Assembly: GCF_036898825.1 (NCBI RefSeq)
Contig: NZ_JARUND010000001.1
Coordinates: 5,332,001-5,396,000, forward strand
DNA: 64,000 nt
From: Streptomyces sp. B21-083
GTDB lineage: Bacteria; Actinomycetota; Actinomycetes; Streptomycetales; Streptomycetaceae
Direction: 5' to 3'
In this document: piece after piece, positions 39,201-46,297 of the stretch
Layout of the letters: each line of letters opens with the position of its first letter
How positions within the stretch are numbered: position 1 is the first letter of the stretch
The notes under the pieces: generated by a model
What the model was told of the DNA's origin: nothing
The model's database searches: none
The model's input: only the letters and a program-made list of their open reading frames with translations
Made by a program: the position numbers and the translations under genes

Positions 39201-40659
39201 TGGCGTCGGCGCGATCCTCGCGAGTGCCATCCCCGAGTCGAGTGAACCCTCCGCCAGAAACCAGGCGGAAGAGGTCAACAGCAGTGGGGTGGTGCTGATG
39301 ATGAATGTCGACCAGCACTGGGCCACTCGCGCGCGAAACCACTTCTACCGTGCGCCGGCCGACGTGGTGCGTGCCGTCGAGCTGAGCCCGCTTGCCACCA
39401 CGGCGGACGTCGTGCGGCGGTTCGCGGGGAGGCTGGCACACAGGGACATCTCCCGGGCGGGCGCTCTTATGCGCACGATCGCCGATCCCGGCGAGCGCGC
39501 CATCGGCTTCTCCGAACTGCACCGGGGTGTCCACCGCGACAGCAGTCGTTCACATCACGGCCTCGACGCGGAGGTCTTCTCGCGGGAGATCGATCGAGCG
39601 CTGGCGGAACTGCCGCGCTATCGGTGGACCGCCGGCGCCGTTCAAGCGCGGGCAAGTCATGACCAACACGCAACGGCCTATGTCCGCCCCGATTACCGGG
39701 TCCGCTTCGAGCTTGCCGTGCGCGCCCTGGGGTGCCGTAAGCAGGACATGAAGGGAGTCGAGAACCTGCCGTACCTCGACCACACCTACGGGATGGCCGT
39801 TCAGGCCTGGGGGTCCCTGGTGTACGCCAACGACATGATCGAGTTGGGCCACTCTCATCCGACCTTCACGGAAATGCACCTGCAGACCCTCGGCACCCCA
39901 CCGTTGAACAAGGAAAATGCGCTGGTCAATAGCGCTCTGGCCGCAGCCGCATACCAGGAACACCGGGTCGCCCGTGAGGTGCCCGGCCACCGTGCCAATG
40001 AGGTGCGCATACGCATCGAGCACCCGGTCTACGCCGCGGCCGTGGACCTCGTGACCCCGAAGCCGGGCGCGCCTCTCAGCGCCGACTTCGTACAACGGAT
40101 ACGGAAGATGCTGCCCGACGGTCCGCTGCCCGCCGCGGCCGACCTGCTCGTCTTCGCCGCGGAGGCCAGGCCGGAACACGAGCGCGAACTCCGTGAACTG
40201 GCCGAAGAGGTCGTCGCGGCGGCCGATGACGGTTCCGCGCTCGGGGTCGACGCATTGGCCACGATGGCCGCCTCGCCGCTCCTCGGCGACCTGGTGGACC
40301 CCGTCGACCTCCTGCACGAGGCCGCCCGCTGCACAAAGCGATGGCCGGGCGAGAGCTGGATCCCTGGCTCCGCGGTGGCCCGCCTGTTCCCAGTCCTGCT
40401 CGCACGCGCACCGGCGGTCGCGCTGCGCAGGTACTACGACGTCGCCTCCCAGAACTGGTCCTTCGCCATGTCCCTGCTGGAACACGCCACGGACGCCGTG
40501 ATCGACGCGCTAGACGACGACGCGACGGTCACCCTCGGCTCGGCCATCGCCCGCGGTCTCGCCTGTACCTCTCCCACGGGCGAGGCACCCGACGTCGTGG
40601 ACGGCGTCCGGCTGGCGGAACTCGTCGCCACCGCCCGTTCGGACGGGGGGCAGGCCTGA
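36205..40659 (+). CDS. Large STAND/NACHT-type P-loop NTPase
   Basis: 1484 residues, GTG 36205 overlapping the cyclase stop. The N-terminal NTPase has Walker A GEPGAGKTS (50-58), Walker B VILLDALDE (203-211) and the sensor region KVIVTSRPH (239-247), followed by a winged-helix-like part with FFHTSINEFLAGD (about 435-447), all typical of NACHT/STAND switches. The remaining 1000 residues are helical repeats without a motif I can name, the expected ligand or partner-sensing superhelix. There is no obvious nuclease, TIR or membrane effector at either end, so the effector must be another protein. The TPR gene starts in its stop codon (TGATG). STAND NTPases oligomerise on sensing a trigger, for example phage proteins. 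Confidence 0.82.
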   Translation: MNAGRPRRDRAFDDVVQACTGDDFVEREWLYDEIERALEAEEHQYVLVTGEPGAGKTSLLAGIARAHPDRLRYFFRRDSRTAVTGGDTESFLLSIGHQLARSRPELFESERLSIAVQQHIDSVAATGRVVGIKIDDLKVSPFHRTATLEAEQRVGDLAGELTGVEIGTAHLEPRLLDPDNLAHLALIGPAQVLAEQDPEVRIVILLDALDEIADGHTTEPRKGLLHWLARSPELPANVKVIVTSRPHTGMRLFRSARQERLTEVVIDAGSPQVVGDLHTYANLVLERPAILDAERARGNLPGSTKRHAVHKAAGNFLYLATYTRALIDAAEEQNDEMVDRLLVFDGVPGRLPGLYGFFVELVREELTPWPRPATADPAGGWEGVGLPIIGVLTVAREALTEEQLAALSGAPLGRGPARKALASLRWLLDRGGDRIAFFHTSINEFLAGDEARTEHPECWVDETRWHERFALHYRGAAPNWADVDWSEVDRYGLTHLAHHLLKSGPSVFAEAADLVCAGFRRAVRKQFGAERRFLELVDSIAHHLADTAPVDTGLPALTYLAVVRHQAAQSSGALPPRVIGLLARMGRVDEALEHANGIRPSLQKVMAFVEILRYAPPGLGTPSADELRDMVVEAAVSVRSSRAIEVAARLLAPHDLERALRLWWHGHPAPANSANPRKQPDTLYRAAAFAAADQDLDAARALIGRISGERWADYLDLARRAAAAMAVELLWEAESALEDVDPEVRLLGLARLASAWAAHDPDTSRVVLAEVRAQLFLAVEERDFAPKLAAAAETLADADRTTARLLLAGLDTVVVNGLSNRALLDGARLWAGWGEPARARTLLDRYRTWSPGPWVTLDTMKTLGPSNQSEEVRLVERVHAAIPGPSVDPSANTVRSRQRDDDLVSVVRRMAEYKPTRAAQMARGVQRTRWSDRESDEWSWSSDGKGESAAREVYGHDRYSLLADIAHLHVARGQAGPAAAILEELMRSVAQPEPLRGGRGVGAILASAIPESSEPSARNQAEEVNSSGVVLMMNVDQHWATRARNHFYRAPADVVRAVELSPLATTADVVRRFAGRLAHRDISRAGALMRTIADPGERAIGFSELHRGVHRDSSRSHHGLDAEVFSREIDRALAELPRYRWTAGAVQARASHDQHATAYVRPDYRVRFELAVRALGCRKQDMKGVENLPYLDHTYGMAVQAWGSLVYANDMIELGHSHPTFTEMHLQTLGTPPLNKENALVNSALAAAAYQEHRVAREVPGHRANEVRIRIEHPVYAAAVDLVTPKPGAPLSADFVQRIRKMLPDGPLPAAADLLVFAAEARPEHERELRELAEEVVAAADDGSALGVDALATMAASPLLGDLVDPVDLLHEAARCTKRWPGESWIPGSAVARLFPVLLARAPAVALRRYYDVASQNWSFAMSLLEHATDAVIDALDDDATVTLGSAIARGLACTSPTGEAPDVVDGVRLAELVATARSDGGQA

Positions 40660-41651
40660 TGACGCATCCGATCGATCCCGCGGTGGAGAAGGCGCATACG
40701 GACGTCCTGAACCTGTTCCGCACCAGCACCGCCGGGGATCCGGCCGGGCTCGCCGCGCTGTGCCGGGCGGTCCGGGACCGGCTCGCGGCGTTGCCAACCC
40801 TCGACGCGGACGATCCGAGTACCTGGACCTCGTACGAACTGATCACGGTCGACGTACGGACACTGCTCGGCTTCCTGCGCGAGCTCGATGTTCCGAGCAG
40901 CGAGCCGGAGCGGTTCCGCACCTTGCTGATCGACGTCCTGCGGTATCTCTACATGGCCGACAGGTCGGAGCTCGGCGAGTACCTGGCGAAGATCGTCCAT
41001 ACGGACTGGGACAGGCGGCTCGGTGAGTCGCACGTCCACACGATCGACGCCGTCGAACGGCTCGCCGCGTGTGTTCACGGTCGCGGTGATGCGGAGCGGT
41101 CCCAGCCGCTGTTCCAGAAGATTCTTAGGCTGCGATCGGCGAAGTTCGGTCGCGATCACTCCGGCACTCTCCTCGCGGCCTGCAACGTCGGCGCCTCCCT
41201 CAACCAACTTGAGGACTACGAGGCGGCGCTCCAGCTGAATTCCGACACCGTACGGCGATGCGAGCGACAGCTCGGCAAGCACCACCCGACGACGATCCTG
41301 GCCGTGGACAATCTCGCGGGCAGCCTCTTCGGGCAAGGGGAGTCGGAGCTGGCGCTGGTGCTCTACCAGGACATCCACCAGCGATACCGGCAAGTGTCGG
41401 GCGAGAACTCCCTCGTGGCACTCGACGCAGAGGCAGGCATAGCCATCACCCTGCACAAGCTCGGTGATTACGAGGCCGCACGCGCCCTCAACGCCGACCT
41501 GCTGCCGAGATTCGGGAGAGTGGCCGGAAAGGACTACAAGGGCACCCAAGACACACACGCACGCTTGATCATGAACCTCCGCGCGCTCGGCCGAAACGAC
41601 GAAGCCGACGTGGTCCACGGCGGAATCCCGAAGTTCCTGCCGCCTCCTTGA
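40659..41651 (+). CDS. Tetratricopeptide-repeat protein, third gene of the cyclase/NTPase operon
   Basis: 330 residues from ATG 40659, one base overlapping the NTPase stop. The N-terminal 130 residues are helical without a known domain; from about 130 there are TPR pairs (SQPLFQKILRLRSAKFGRDH, LAACNVGASLNQLEDYEAAL, LAVDNLAGSLFGQGESELAL, AEAGIAITLHKLGDYEAARA) of the type often joined to NB-ARC or NACHT ATPases. Likely a scaffold or adaptor that binds the large NTPase. No catalytic motif. A hairpin terminator follows 10 nt after the stop. Confidence 0.78.
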   Translation: MTHPIDPAVEKAHTDVLNLFRTSTAGDPAGLAALCRAVRDRLAALPTLDADDPSTWTSYELITVDVRTLLGFLRELDVPSSEPERFRTLLIDVLRYLYMADRSELGEYLAKIVHTDWDRRLGESHVHTIDAVERLAACVHGRGDAERSQPLFQKILRLRSAKFGRDHSGTLLAACNVGASLNQLEDYEAALQLNSDTVRRCERQLGKHHPTTILAVDNLAGSLFGQGESELALVLYQDIHQRYRQVSGENSLVALDAEAGIAITLHKLGDYEAARALNADLLPRFGRVAGKDYKGTQDTHARLIMNLRALGRNDEADVVHGGIPKFLPPP

Positions 41652-41661
41652 GGCACACGAC

Positions 41662-41696
41662 CTGTCCTGCCGGAAACCGGCTTTCCAGCAGGACAG
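41662..41696 (+). terminator. Terminator of the cyclase/NTPase/TPR operon
   Basis: CTGTCCTGC (41662-41670) pairs with GCAGGACAG (41688-41696), and inside it GGAAA pairs with TTTCC, giving a 14-bp stem with one mismatch and a 5-nt loop. It starts 10 nt after the TPR stop. Confidence 0.75.
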
Positions 41697-41801
41697 AGCC
41701 ACTTGAGGGCCGGTCCAGCGGACTACAGCCCTGCGTAGGACGCGTGCTTTTCCACCCCTCTCGGCTGGCACGCGGCGAGTGATCACCGAAGACAGTAAAA
41801 G

Positions 41802-41824
41802 GGCCCAGGTCGCTGACCTGGGCC
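41802..41824 (-). terminator. Hairpin beside the tRNA-Gly fragment
   Basis: GGCCCAGGTC and GACCTGGGCC form a perfect 10-bp stem with a 3-nt loop. On the minus strand it is followed by a run of four T, so it is the terminator that follows the tRNA 3' end at 41832. Confidence 0.7.
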
Positions 41825-41831
41825 TTAGCTA

Positions 41832-41877
41832 TGGAGCGGGTGACGAGAATCGAACTCGCGCTCTCAGCTTGGGAAGC
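41832..41877 (-). other. 3' fragment of tRNA-Gly(CCC), probable att site
   Basis: On the minus strand the 46 nt run from the anticodon loop (TTCCCAA) through the variable loop, T arm (GTTCGATTC) and acceptor end to CCA. The 5' half of a tRNA is absent. It matches the copy at 56174-56219 at 45 of 46 positions. Integrases commonly recombine in tRNA 3' halves, so this is best read as attL/attR or a remnant attP of a mobile element. Confidence 0.7.
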
Positions 41878-42271
41878 CGTGGCGCTTGGGCGGGCGCATG
41901 GCTTCTGACCTGGGCATATGCTCTCTTGGCTGACGCCCGACAGTGCATGGTCGCACCGCTGTTGACCGCGGTTCTCCGCTCTTATGGGCACGCTGTGGGC
42001 ACGGCTTCGAAAGGCGGCGGGCAGGGCGTCTGGGTGAGTGGTCTCTGTGCTCTGCTCGGCTGGTGCGCATGTCCCGACTCGGGGAGGGTTCACATCCCGT
42101 GAAGAAGACATGCCTGAGGAGGGGGACGTGGCGCCTCGGCCCAGGTGCCGCGTCCCGCCGGAATACATCTGGTGTCGCGTTGCGCTCGCGGGAGGGATGC
42201 CGGCGCCCTTCCCGCTCGCGGGCGGGCGGGCAGGGGGGGCGTCGCCCGAGGGCGCCGGCAGCCCGGTCGGG

Positions 42272-43702
42272 TCAGCTTGTCAGACGGAAGGTGGCGTCGC
42301 TGCGTCCCGTCGCGGTGGTGATCGTCTCGAGCTTGAGCTGGAAGGCGTAGTGGCGGATGTAGCGGTCGGGGTGGTTGTACGACTGGAACGAGGACCAGGT
42401 CGAGTCGGCGAGTCCGGCGACCTGCCGGAAGGTGGCGTCCTCGGCGAACTGGGTGGTGCCGTCGTTGTGGACGAGCTGGAAGTCGGATCCGTCGTGCCGC
42501 AGGTAGTAGCCGGGGAAGTTGACCGACTCGAAGGAGACGGTGCCGGAGCCGGTCAGGCCGGGCCGCGGCCGGAACTGGGCGTCCTCGTTGGTGACGTTCT
42601 GGTCGATGCGCACGTCGAAGCTGCTGTGCCGCACGTAGCGGTCCTGGAAGTTGAAGGACTGCAGTCGCTTGCCCGGGACGTTGGCCCAGCGCGCCTGGAT
42701 CCGGGCGTCCTCGGCAGTCGTCAGGTTCAGGATCGAGCCGTGGCGCTTCTTCGTCCCGCCCAGGGAGTAGGTGCCCGACGTCGGGAGGTTGTAGGTACCG
42801 AGGGCGGAGGGGTTGGTCGTCGAGACCGGCATGTATCCCTTGCCGGCCGCGTACTGGTCGAGGTAGAGGGTCCACTCGTTGCGGTCGCGGAACTTCATCC
42901 ACATCGGGCCCTCGACCTGGGAGCCGGTGGGGCCGATGCCGGAGAGGTTGCCGAGGTCGGTCCAGGTGCCGAGGATCGAGTTGCTGCCCTCAAGGGTGAT
43001 CTGGCCGTCACCGGAGGCCCGTACGTAGCGGAAGTCGCCTACGCCGGAGGGGACCTCGACGATCTGGGTGTCGATGATGCTCTGGGTGCCGGGGCGGTCG
43101 ATGTACAGCTGCGGGGTGGTGACGGTGCGGAAGTCGGTGGTGCGGGCGTAGTAGATGCGGTGCTTCAGTACGCCGTTGAGGGTGGCGTTGGTCGCCCAGT
43201 ACATGACGTAGTCGTTGGTGGCTGGGTCCCAGATCGCCTCCGGGGCCCAGGCGTTGCGTCCGTCGGGGATCGCGCCGGCGACGTTGAGCAGCCACGGCTG
43301 CGACCAGGTGACCAGGTCGGTCGACTCCCACACCACGAGGTTACGGCTGCCGTTGTTCATGGAGTCCGACCACGACTGCCCGCAGCCGATGCACAGGTCG
43401 GTCGCGATGACCCAGTACTTGCTGCCGTCGGGAGAGCGCACCAGTGCGGGGTCGCGCACCCCGCGCGTACCCACCGTGGAGCGCAGGGTCATCCCGCCGC
43501 CGTTGAGGTCGTTCCAGTTCAGACCGTCCGCGCTGTACGAGAAGTACATCTGCTGACCGGTCGAGCCCTCCCCGATGAAGTGCGTCATCAGGTACCCCGG
43601 GTCGGCGGCGGCGGCCCGCTGGGGTGTGGTCACGACTTGGGCGGTGAAGAGCAGGCAGGCGGCGAGGAAAATCGCTGCCAGCCGGGAAAGAACCGCGGGC
43701 AT
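42272..43702 (-). CDS. Secreted GH43 arabinofuranosidase-like enzyme with C-terminal AbfB (CBM42) domain
   Basis: 476 residues from ATG 43702 (CAGGAA upstream). Signal peptide to about residue 33. The propeller has GTRGVRDPALVRSPDG (base Asp), WAPEAIWDPATNDYVMYWA and GSQVEGPMWMKF (acid Glu) in GH43 order. Residues about 335-476 form a beta-trefoil AbfB domain with three related repeats (RLQSFNFQDRYVRHSSFDVR, SVNFPGYYLRHDGSDFQL, SYNHPDRYIRHYAFQLKL) that binds arabinose side chains. An extracellular arabinan- or arabinoxylan-directed enzyme. A GTTCGA/TCGAAC palindrome lies 300 bp upstream. Confidence 0.88.
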   Translation of the reverse strand: MPAVLSRLAAIFLAACLLFTAQVVTTPQRAAAADPGYLMTHFIGEGSTGQQMYFSYSADGLNWNDLNGGGMTLRSTVGTRGVRDPALVRSPDGSKYWVIATDLCIGCGQSWSDSMNNGSRNLVVWESTDLVTWSQPWLLNVAGAIPDGRNAWAPEAIWDPATNDYVMYWATNATLNGVLKHRIYYARTTDFRTVTTPQLYIDRPGTQSIIDTQIVEVPSGVGDFRYVRASGDGQITLEGSNSILGTWTDLGNLSGIGPTGSQVEGPMWMKFRDRNEWTLYLDQYAAGKGYMPVSTTNPSALGTYNLPTSGTYSLGGTKKRHGSILNLTTAEDARIQARWANVPGKRLQSFNFQDRYVRHSSFDVRIDQNVTNEDAQFRPRPGLTGSGTVSFESVNFPGYYLRHDGSDFQLVHNDGTTQFAEDATFRQVAGLADSTWSSFQSYNHPDRYIRHYAFQLKLETITTATGRSDATFRLTS

Positions 43703-43721
43703 ATGCGTTCCTGTTCGTAGG

Positions 43722-43746
43722 GCAGTGCAGTGCAGCGCAGCGCAGT
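43722..43746. repeat. Pentanucleotide tandem repeat GCAG(T/C) x5
   Basis: Five consecutive units GCAGT, GCAGT, GCAGC, GCAGC, GCAGT lie in the leader of the GH43-CBM42 gene, 20 nt from its start codon. Slippage here could change leader length and expression. Confidence 0.6.
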
Positions 43747-44002
43747 GCTCAGGTGCAGGTGAGGTGGAGGGTGAGGTCCGGCGTCCGTGCCGTTGAGGAG
43801 GTGCCGGCTCCGTGGGGGTGGAACGGCGCGTGCCGCGTGGTCAGCGGCCGAGGCGTCGCGCGGTTTTCGCGGGGGAGCGGCAGCGACCGGAACCCCGCGA
43901 CGGCGGGCCGGGTGACGAGACAGCGGAGAGGGCTGACAGGGCTGTCGCAGGAGTGCGACGGCGACGGGCGAGCAACACGGGCTGCCCCTTCTGACAGCCA
44001 TG

Positions 44003-44018
44003 GTTCGAAAAATCGAAC
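44003..44018. promoter_or_regulatory. Palindrome GTTCGA-AAAA-TCGAAC, candidate operator
   Basis: Perfect 6-bp arms around four A residues. The TTCGAA theme resembles the palindromes between the first GH43 and GH27 genes, so a common repressor of arabinan/xylan genes is possible. A GTTCG half site follows within 5 nt. Confidence 0.45.
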
Positions 44019-44552
44019 ACCGTTCGCAAGTTCGTGCAGAAGATAAGTGCCGGCCGAGGGTGCGTCAATGGGACTGGCCGGTACGGTCGCGAACCCTCGC
44101 ACCTGGCCGCTCGTCGCGTGGAATCCTCCGCGCTCCACCCCCGTGAACTGCGCAGACCTCCCGACATCACTCGGGCCGCTCCCGGAAGTTCCGGTTGCGC
44201 GGCCATTGACACGACGACTGCGCCGGGGTCAGGACGATGCCGGCAGACTCGGCGATCCGCCCGCGCCGGGGCAGAGCGGGACCGAGAGGCCCGACGGCCG
44301 TCGCGGCGGCCGTGGCCCGGTAGGCCGCCGTGCCCGGGTGCTGTCGTGGGCGAACGCTCCCTCAGGACGTAACCGGCCAGGGACGTTTGCGGCCATCGGA
44401 TCTCTCTTCCGGCACCCCTGACCTGCGGCCAAAGTAGTTCCTGCCACCGGGCGCCACACCCGCGGACAACCCTCACAGCTGCACCTGCAGGGCAGCTGTC
44501 CGGGCCAGGGACGTGCGTTCGCCCACTCGACTTCCGTGCCGCAGGAGAGACC

Positions 44553-45842
44553 ATGAAGCTGAGCAACGCCATTCGCCGTACCTCCGCCGCCCTCGCCGTC
44601 GGGGCGATGTCCCTGGGGCTGGTCACCGTCGCCGGCGGGGCCGCGCAGGCCGTCGCCTCGTGCACCGGCAATGTGTCGATCTACGGCACGCTGTCGGACG
44701 GCCGGTTGACGTACTCGCAGATCGAGCCGAACACCGGCGACCGCGTGAAGACGCTCATCGGCCCGAACCTCGGTTTCACACCGAAGGCGATGGCGACACT
44801 CAACTTCAACACGGTGCTGGTCACTTCGACGGCCGGTGACCTCTACCGCGTCGACATCCAGACCAACAACACCGCCCTCGCTCTCGCCGGAGTCACCAAG
44901 ATCTGGGACGGCGGCTGGACCTTCGACAAGATGGTCTACGACGGCGCCGGTCACCTGTACGGCACGGTCGACGGCCAGCTTCACCAGTACCTGGTGTCGC
45001 AGGACAAGCCTTCCGGGTCGGCCCACATAGGCCAGCACGTCGTGATCGACACGGGCTTCGTCCTCAAGACGCTGGCCGCCGCGGGCGACGACCGCATCAT
45101 CGCCTCCACCTCGGACGGACGCCTGCTCAGCTACAGGATCAACGGCGCGAACGACTGGGACCGCGCGGTGCTGAAGACGAGCGGCTGGTCGGGGGTCGAC
45201 TCGCTGTCCTCCCCCGGCGGTGGCCTCTACTACGGCCGTACCAACGGCGGCATGTACTGGTATCACGACGCCGACCCCACGGACGCGGACGGCAGCGACA
45301 TCGCGTACCACCCGAACGACCCGGTGGACGCCTCAGGCTGGACGCAGACCCTGCTGTCGGCCTACGCGGACAACTGCGCCTACGTGCCGGCGGCTCCGCC
45401 GCACTCCGTGCAGGGCGGCACGATCTACCGCAGCGAGGTCATGACCCGGGCCAAGGACTGGTACGCCCGCAACGTCCAGTACAGCCAGAGTGCTTCCGCC
45501 ACGGACATCGAGGGCGACGACTCCTACCGCACCGACTGCTCCGGCTTCGTCTCCATGGCCTGGCACCTCACCTCCTCGCTGACGACGCAGAGCCTCCCCA
45601 GCGCCGGCACACAGATCTCCAAGGCCGACCTCCGGCCCGGCGACGCGCTGAACTCCGCCGGCGAGGGACACGTGGTCCTCTTCGCGGGCTGGAAGGACCA
45701 GGACGCGGGCACCTTCTACTACTACTCCGAGGGCAGCCCGAGCTCGGACATGAACTACACGTCCGCGAACGCCTACAGCGGCACCATCGACAGCCACCCG
45801 GCGTCGTCCTACATAGCCCTGCGCTACGACAAGATCGCCTGA
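44553..45842 (+). CDS. Secreted tachylectin-type propeller fused to NlpC/P60 peptidoglycan hydrolase
   Basis: 429 residues with a signal peptide to about 35 (AAQAVASC). Residues about 36-275 form a propeller of the tachylectin-2 kind (VSIYGTLSDGRLTYSQIEPN, FNTVLVTSTAGDLYRVD, GGLYYGRTNGGMYWYHDAD). The C-terminal 140 residues are NlpC/P60-like: catalytic Cys in YRTDCSGFVSMAWHL and His in GEGHVVLFAGW. It likely binds sugars and cuts peptide stems in cell walls. A convergent gene at 46298-47485 has the same propeller on a different lytic domain. Confidence 0.85.
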   Translation: MKLSNAIRRTSAALAVGAMSLGLVTVAGGAAQAVASCTGNVSIYGTLSDGRLTYSQIEPNTGDRVKTLIGPNLGFTPKAMATLNFNTVLVTSTAGDLYRVDIQTNNTALALAGVTKIWDGGWTFDKMVYDGAGHLYGTVDGQLHQYLVSQDKPSGSAHIGQHVVIDTGFVLKTLAAAGDDRIIASTSDGRLLSYRINGANDWDRAVLKTSGWSGVDSLSSPGGGLYYGRTNGGMYWYHDADPTDADGSDIAYHPNDPVDASGWTQTLLSAYADNCAYVPAAPPHSVQGGTIYRSEVMTRAKDWYARNVQYSQSASATDIEGDDSYRTDCSGFVSMAWHLTSSLTTQSLPSAGTQISKADLRPGDALNSAGEGHVVLFAGWKDQDAGTFYYYSEGSPSSDMNYTSANAYSGTIDSHPASSYIALRYDKIA

Positions 45843-45874
45843 CGCCCCAGTCCCAGCCCCGCCCCTTCGCCCCC

Positions 45875-45904
45875 AAGGGCCCCGCCGACACCGGCGGGGC
45901 CCTT
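45875..45904 (+). terminator. Terminator of the propeller-NlpC/P60 gene
   Basis: A 13-bp perfect stem (AAGGGCCCCGCCG / CGGCGGGGCCCTT) with a 4-nt loop, followed by T on the plus strand, 32 nt after the stop codon. Confidence 0.8.
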
Positions 45905-46226
45905 TCGGCATGCCTGGCCCGAAGCAGCCGCCCCTGCTCGCTGTCGGCCGGGCGGCAGGATCCACCTGCTGTCCGCGGAGCCCTCACCCCACTCCGTGAC
46001 CCAGGAGGTGATCGTGCTCGGGACCTGCAGGATCCTCACGACCGTGGTCGCTGCGGGCTTACAGGCGTGCCTGGTGCGCAACATCCACCTCGACGCCCTG
46101 ATCGTGCTCGTGGTGGTGAACAACTCCACCTCGGCCGTGACCATCTCCGGTGACCTGTACCACTCCACGGAGCCCCCTCCACCCCGTACGTGTCCTGAAC
46201 CGCAGGCCCGCACGCACGCCCGCACG

Positions 46227-46271
46227 GCAAAAGGGCGGCGCCCCTCGGAGGAGGGGGCGCCGCCCTTTTGC
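46227..46271. terminator. Bidirectional terminator before the propeller-transglycosylase gene end
   Basis: A perfect 18-bp stem (46227-46244 with 46254-46271), with a 9-nt loop and AAAA/TTTT inside the stem ends, so it can work on both strands. It lies 27 nt past the stop of the minus-strand gene. Confidence 0.85.
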
Positions 46272-46297
46272 GTGTCCGTAAGTCCGTAACCACCGGT

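Larger units (their letters stand above)
41652..42271. other. Intergenic junction with terminators and tRNA-Gly fragment
   Basis: No gene. It contains the operon terminator, a second hairpin at 41802-41824, a 46-nt 3' part of tRNA-Gly(CCC) at 41832-41877 and about 130 bp beyond it that is similar to the sequence beyond the tRNA fragment at 56.2 kb. Probably an att junction of an integrated element. Confidence 0.6.
43703..44552. other. Long divergent intergenic region between GH43-CBM42 and NlpC/P60 genes
   Basis: No gene that I can support. It carries a pentanucleotide tandem repeat at 43722-43746 just before the GH43 start, a GTTCGA-AAAA-TCGAAC palindrome at 44003-44018 and promoters presumably for both flanking genes. 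Confidence 0.55.
45843..46297. other. Intergenic region between the two convergent propeller genes
   Basis: No gene supported, although short frames exist. It contains two terminators, one behind each gene (45875-45904 and 46227-46271). Confidence 0.55.

Noticed and set aside
41569..42168. Minus-strand frame across the tRNA-Gly fragment containing ASQAESASSILVTRS
   Set aside because: This recurrent peptide is just the translation of a tRNA 3' end; the same text appears at 56 kb. It is not a gene.
45996..46289. A 97-residue plus frame between the convergent propeller genes
   Set aside because: It runs straight through a perfect bidirectional terminator and has no domain; more likely non-coding.
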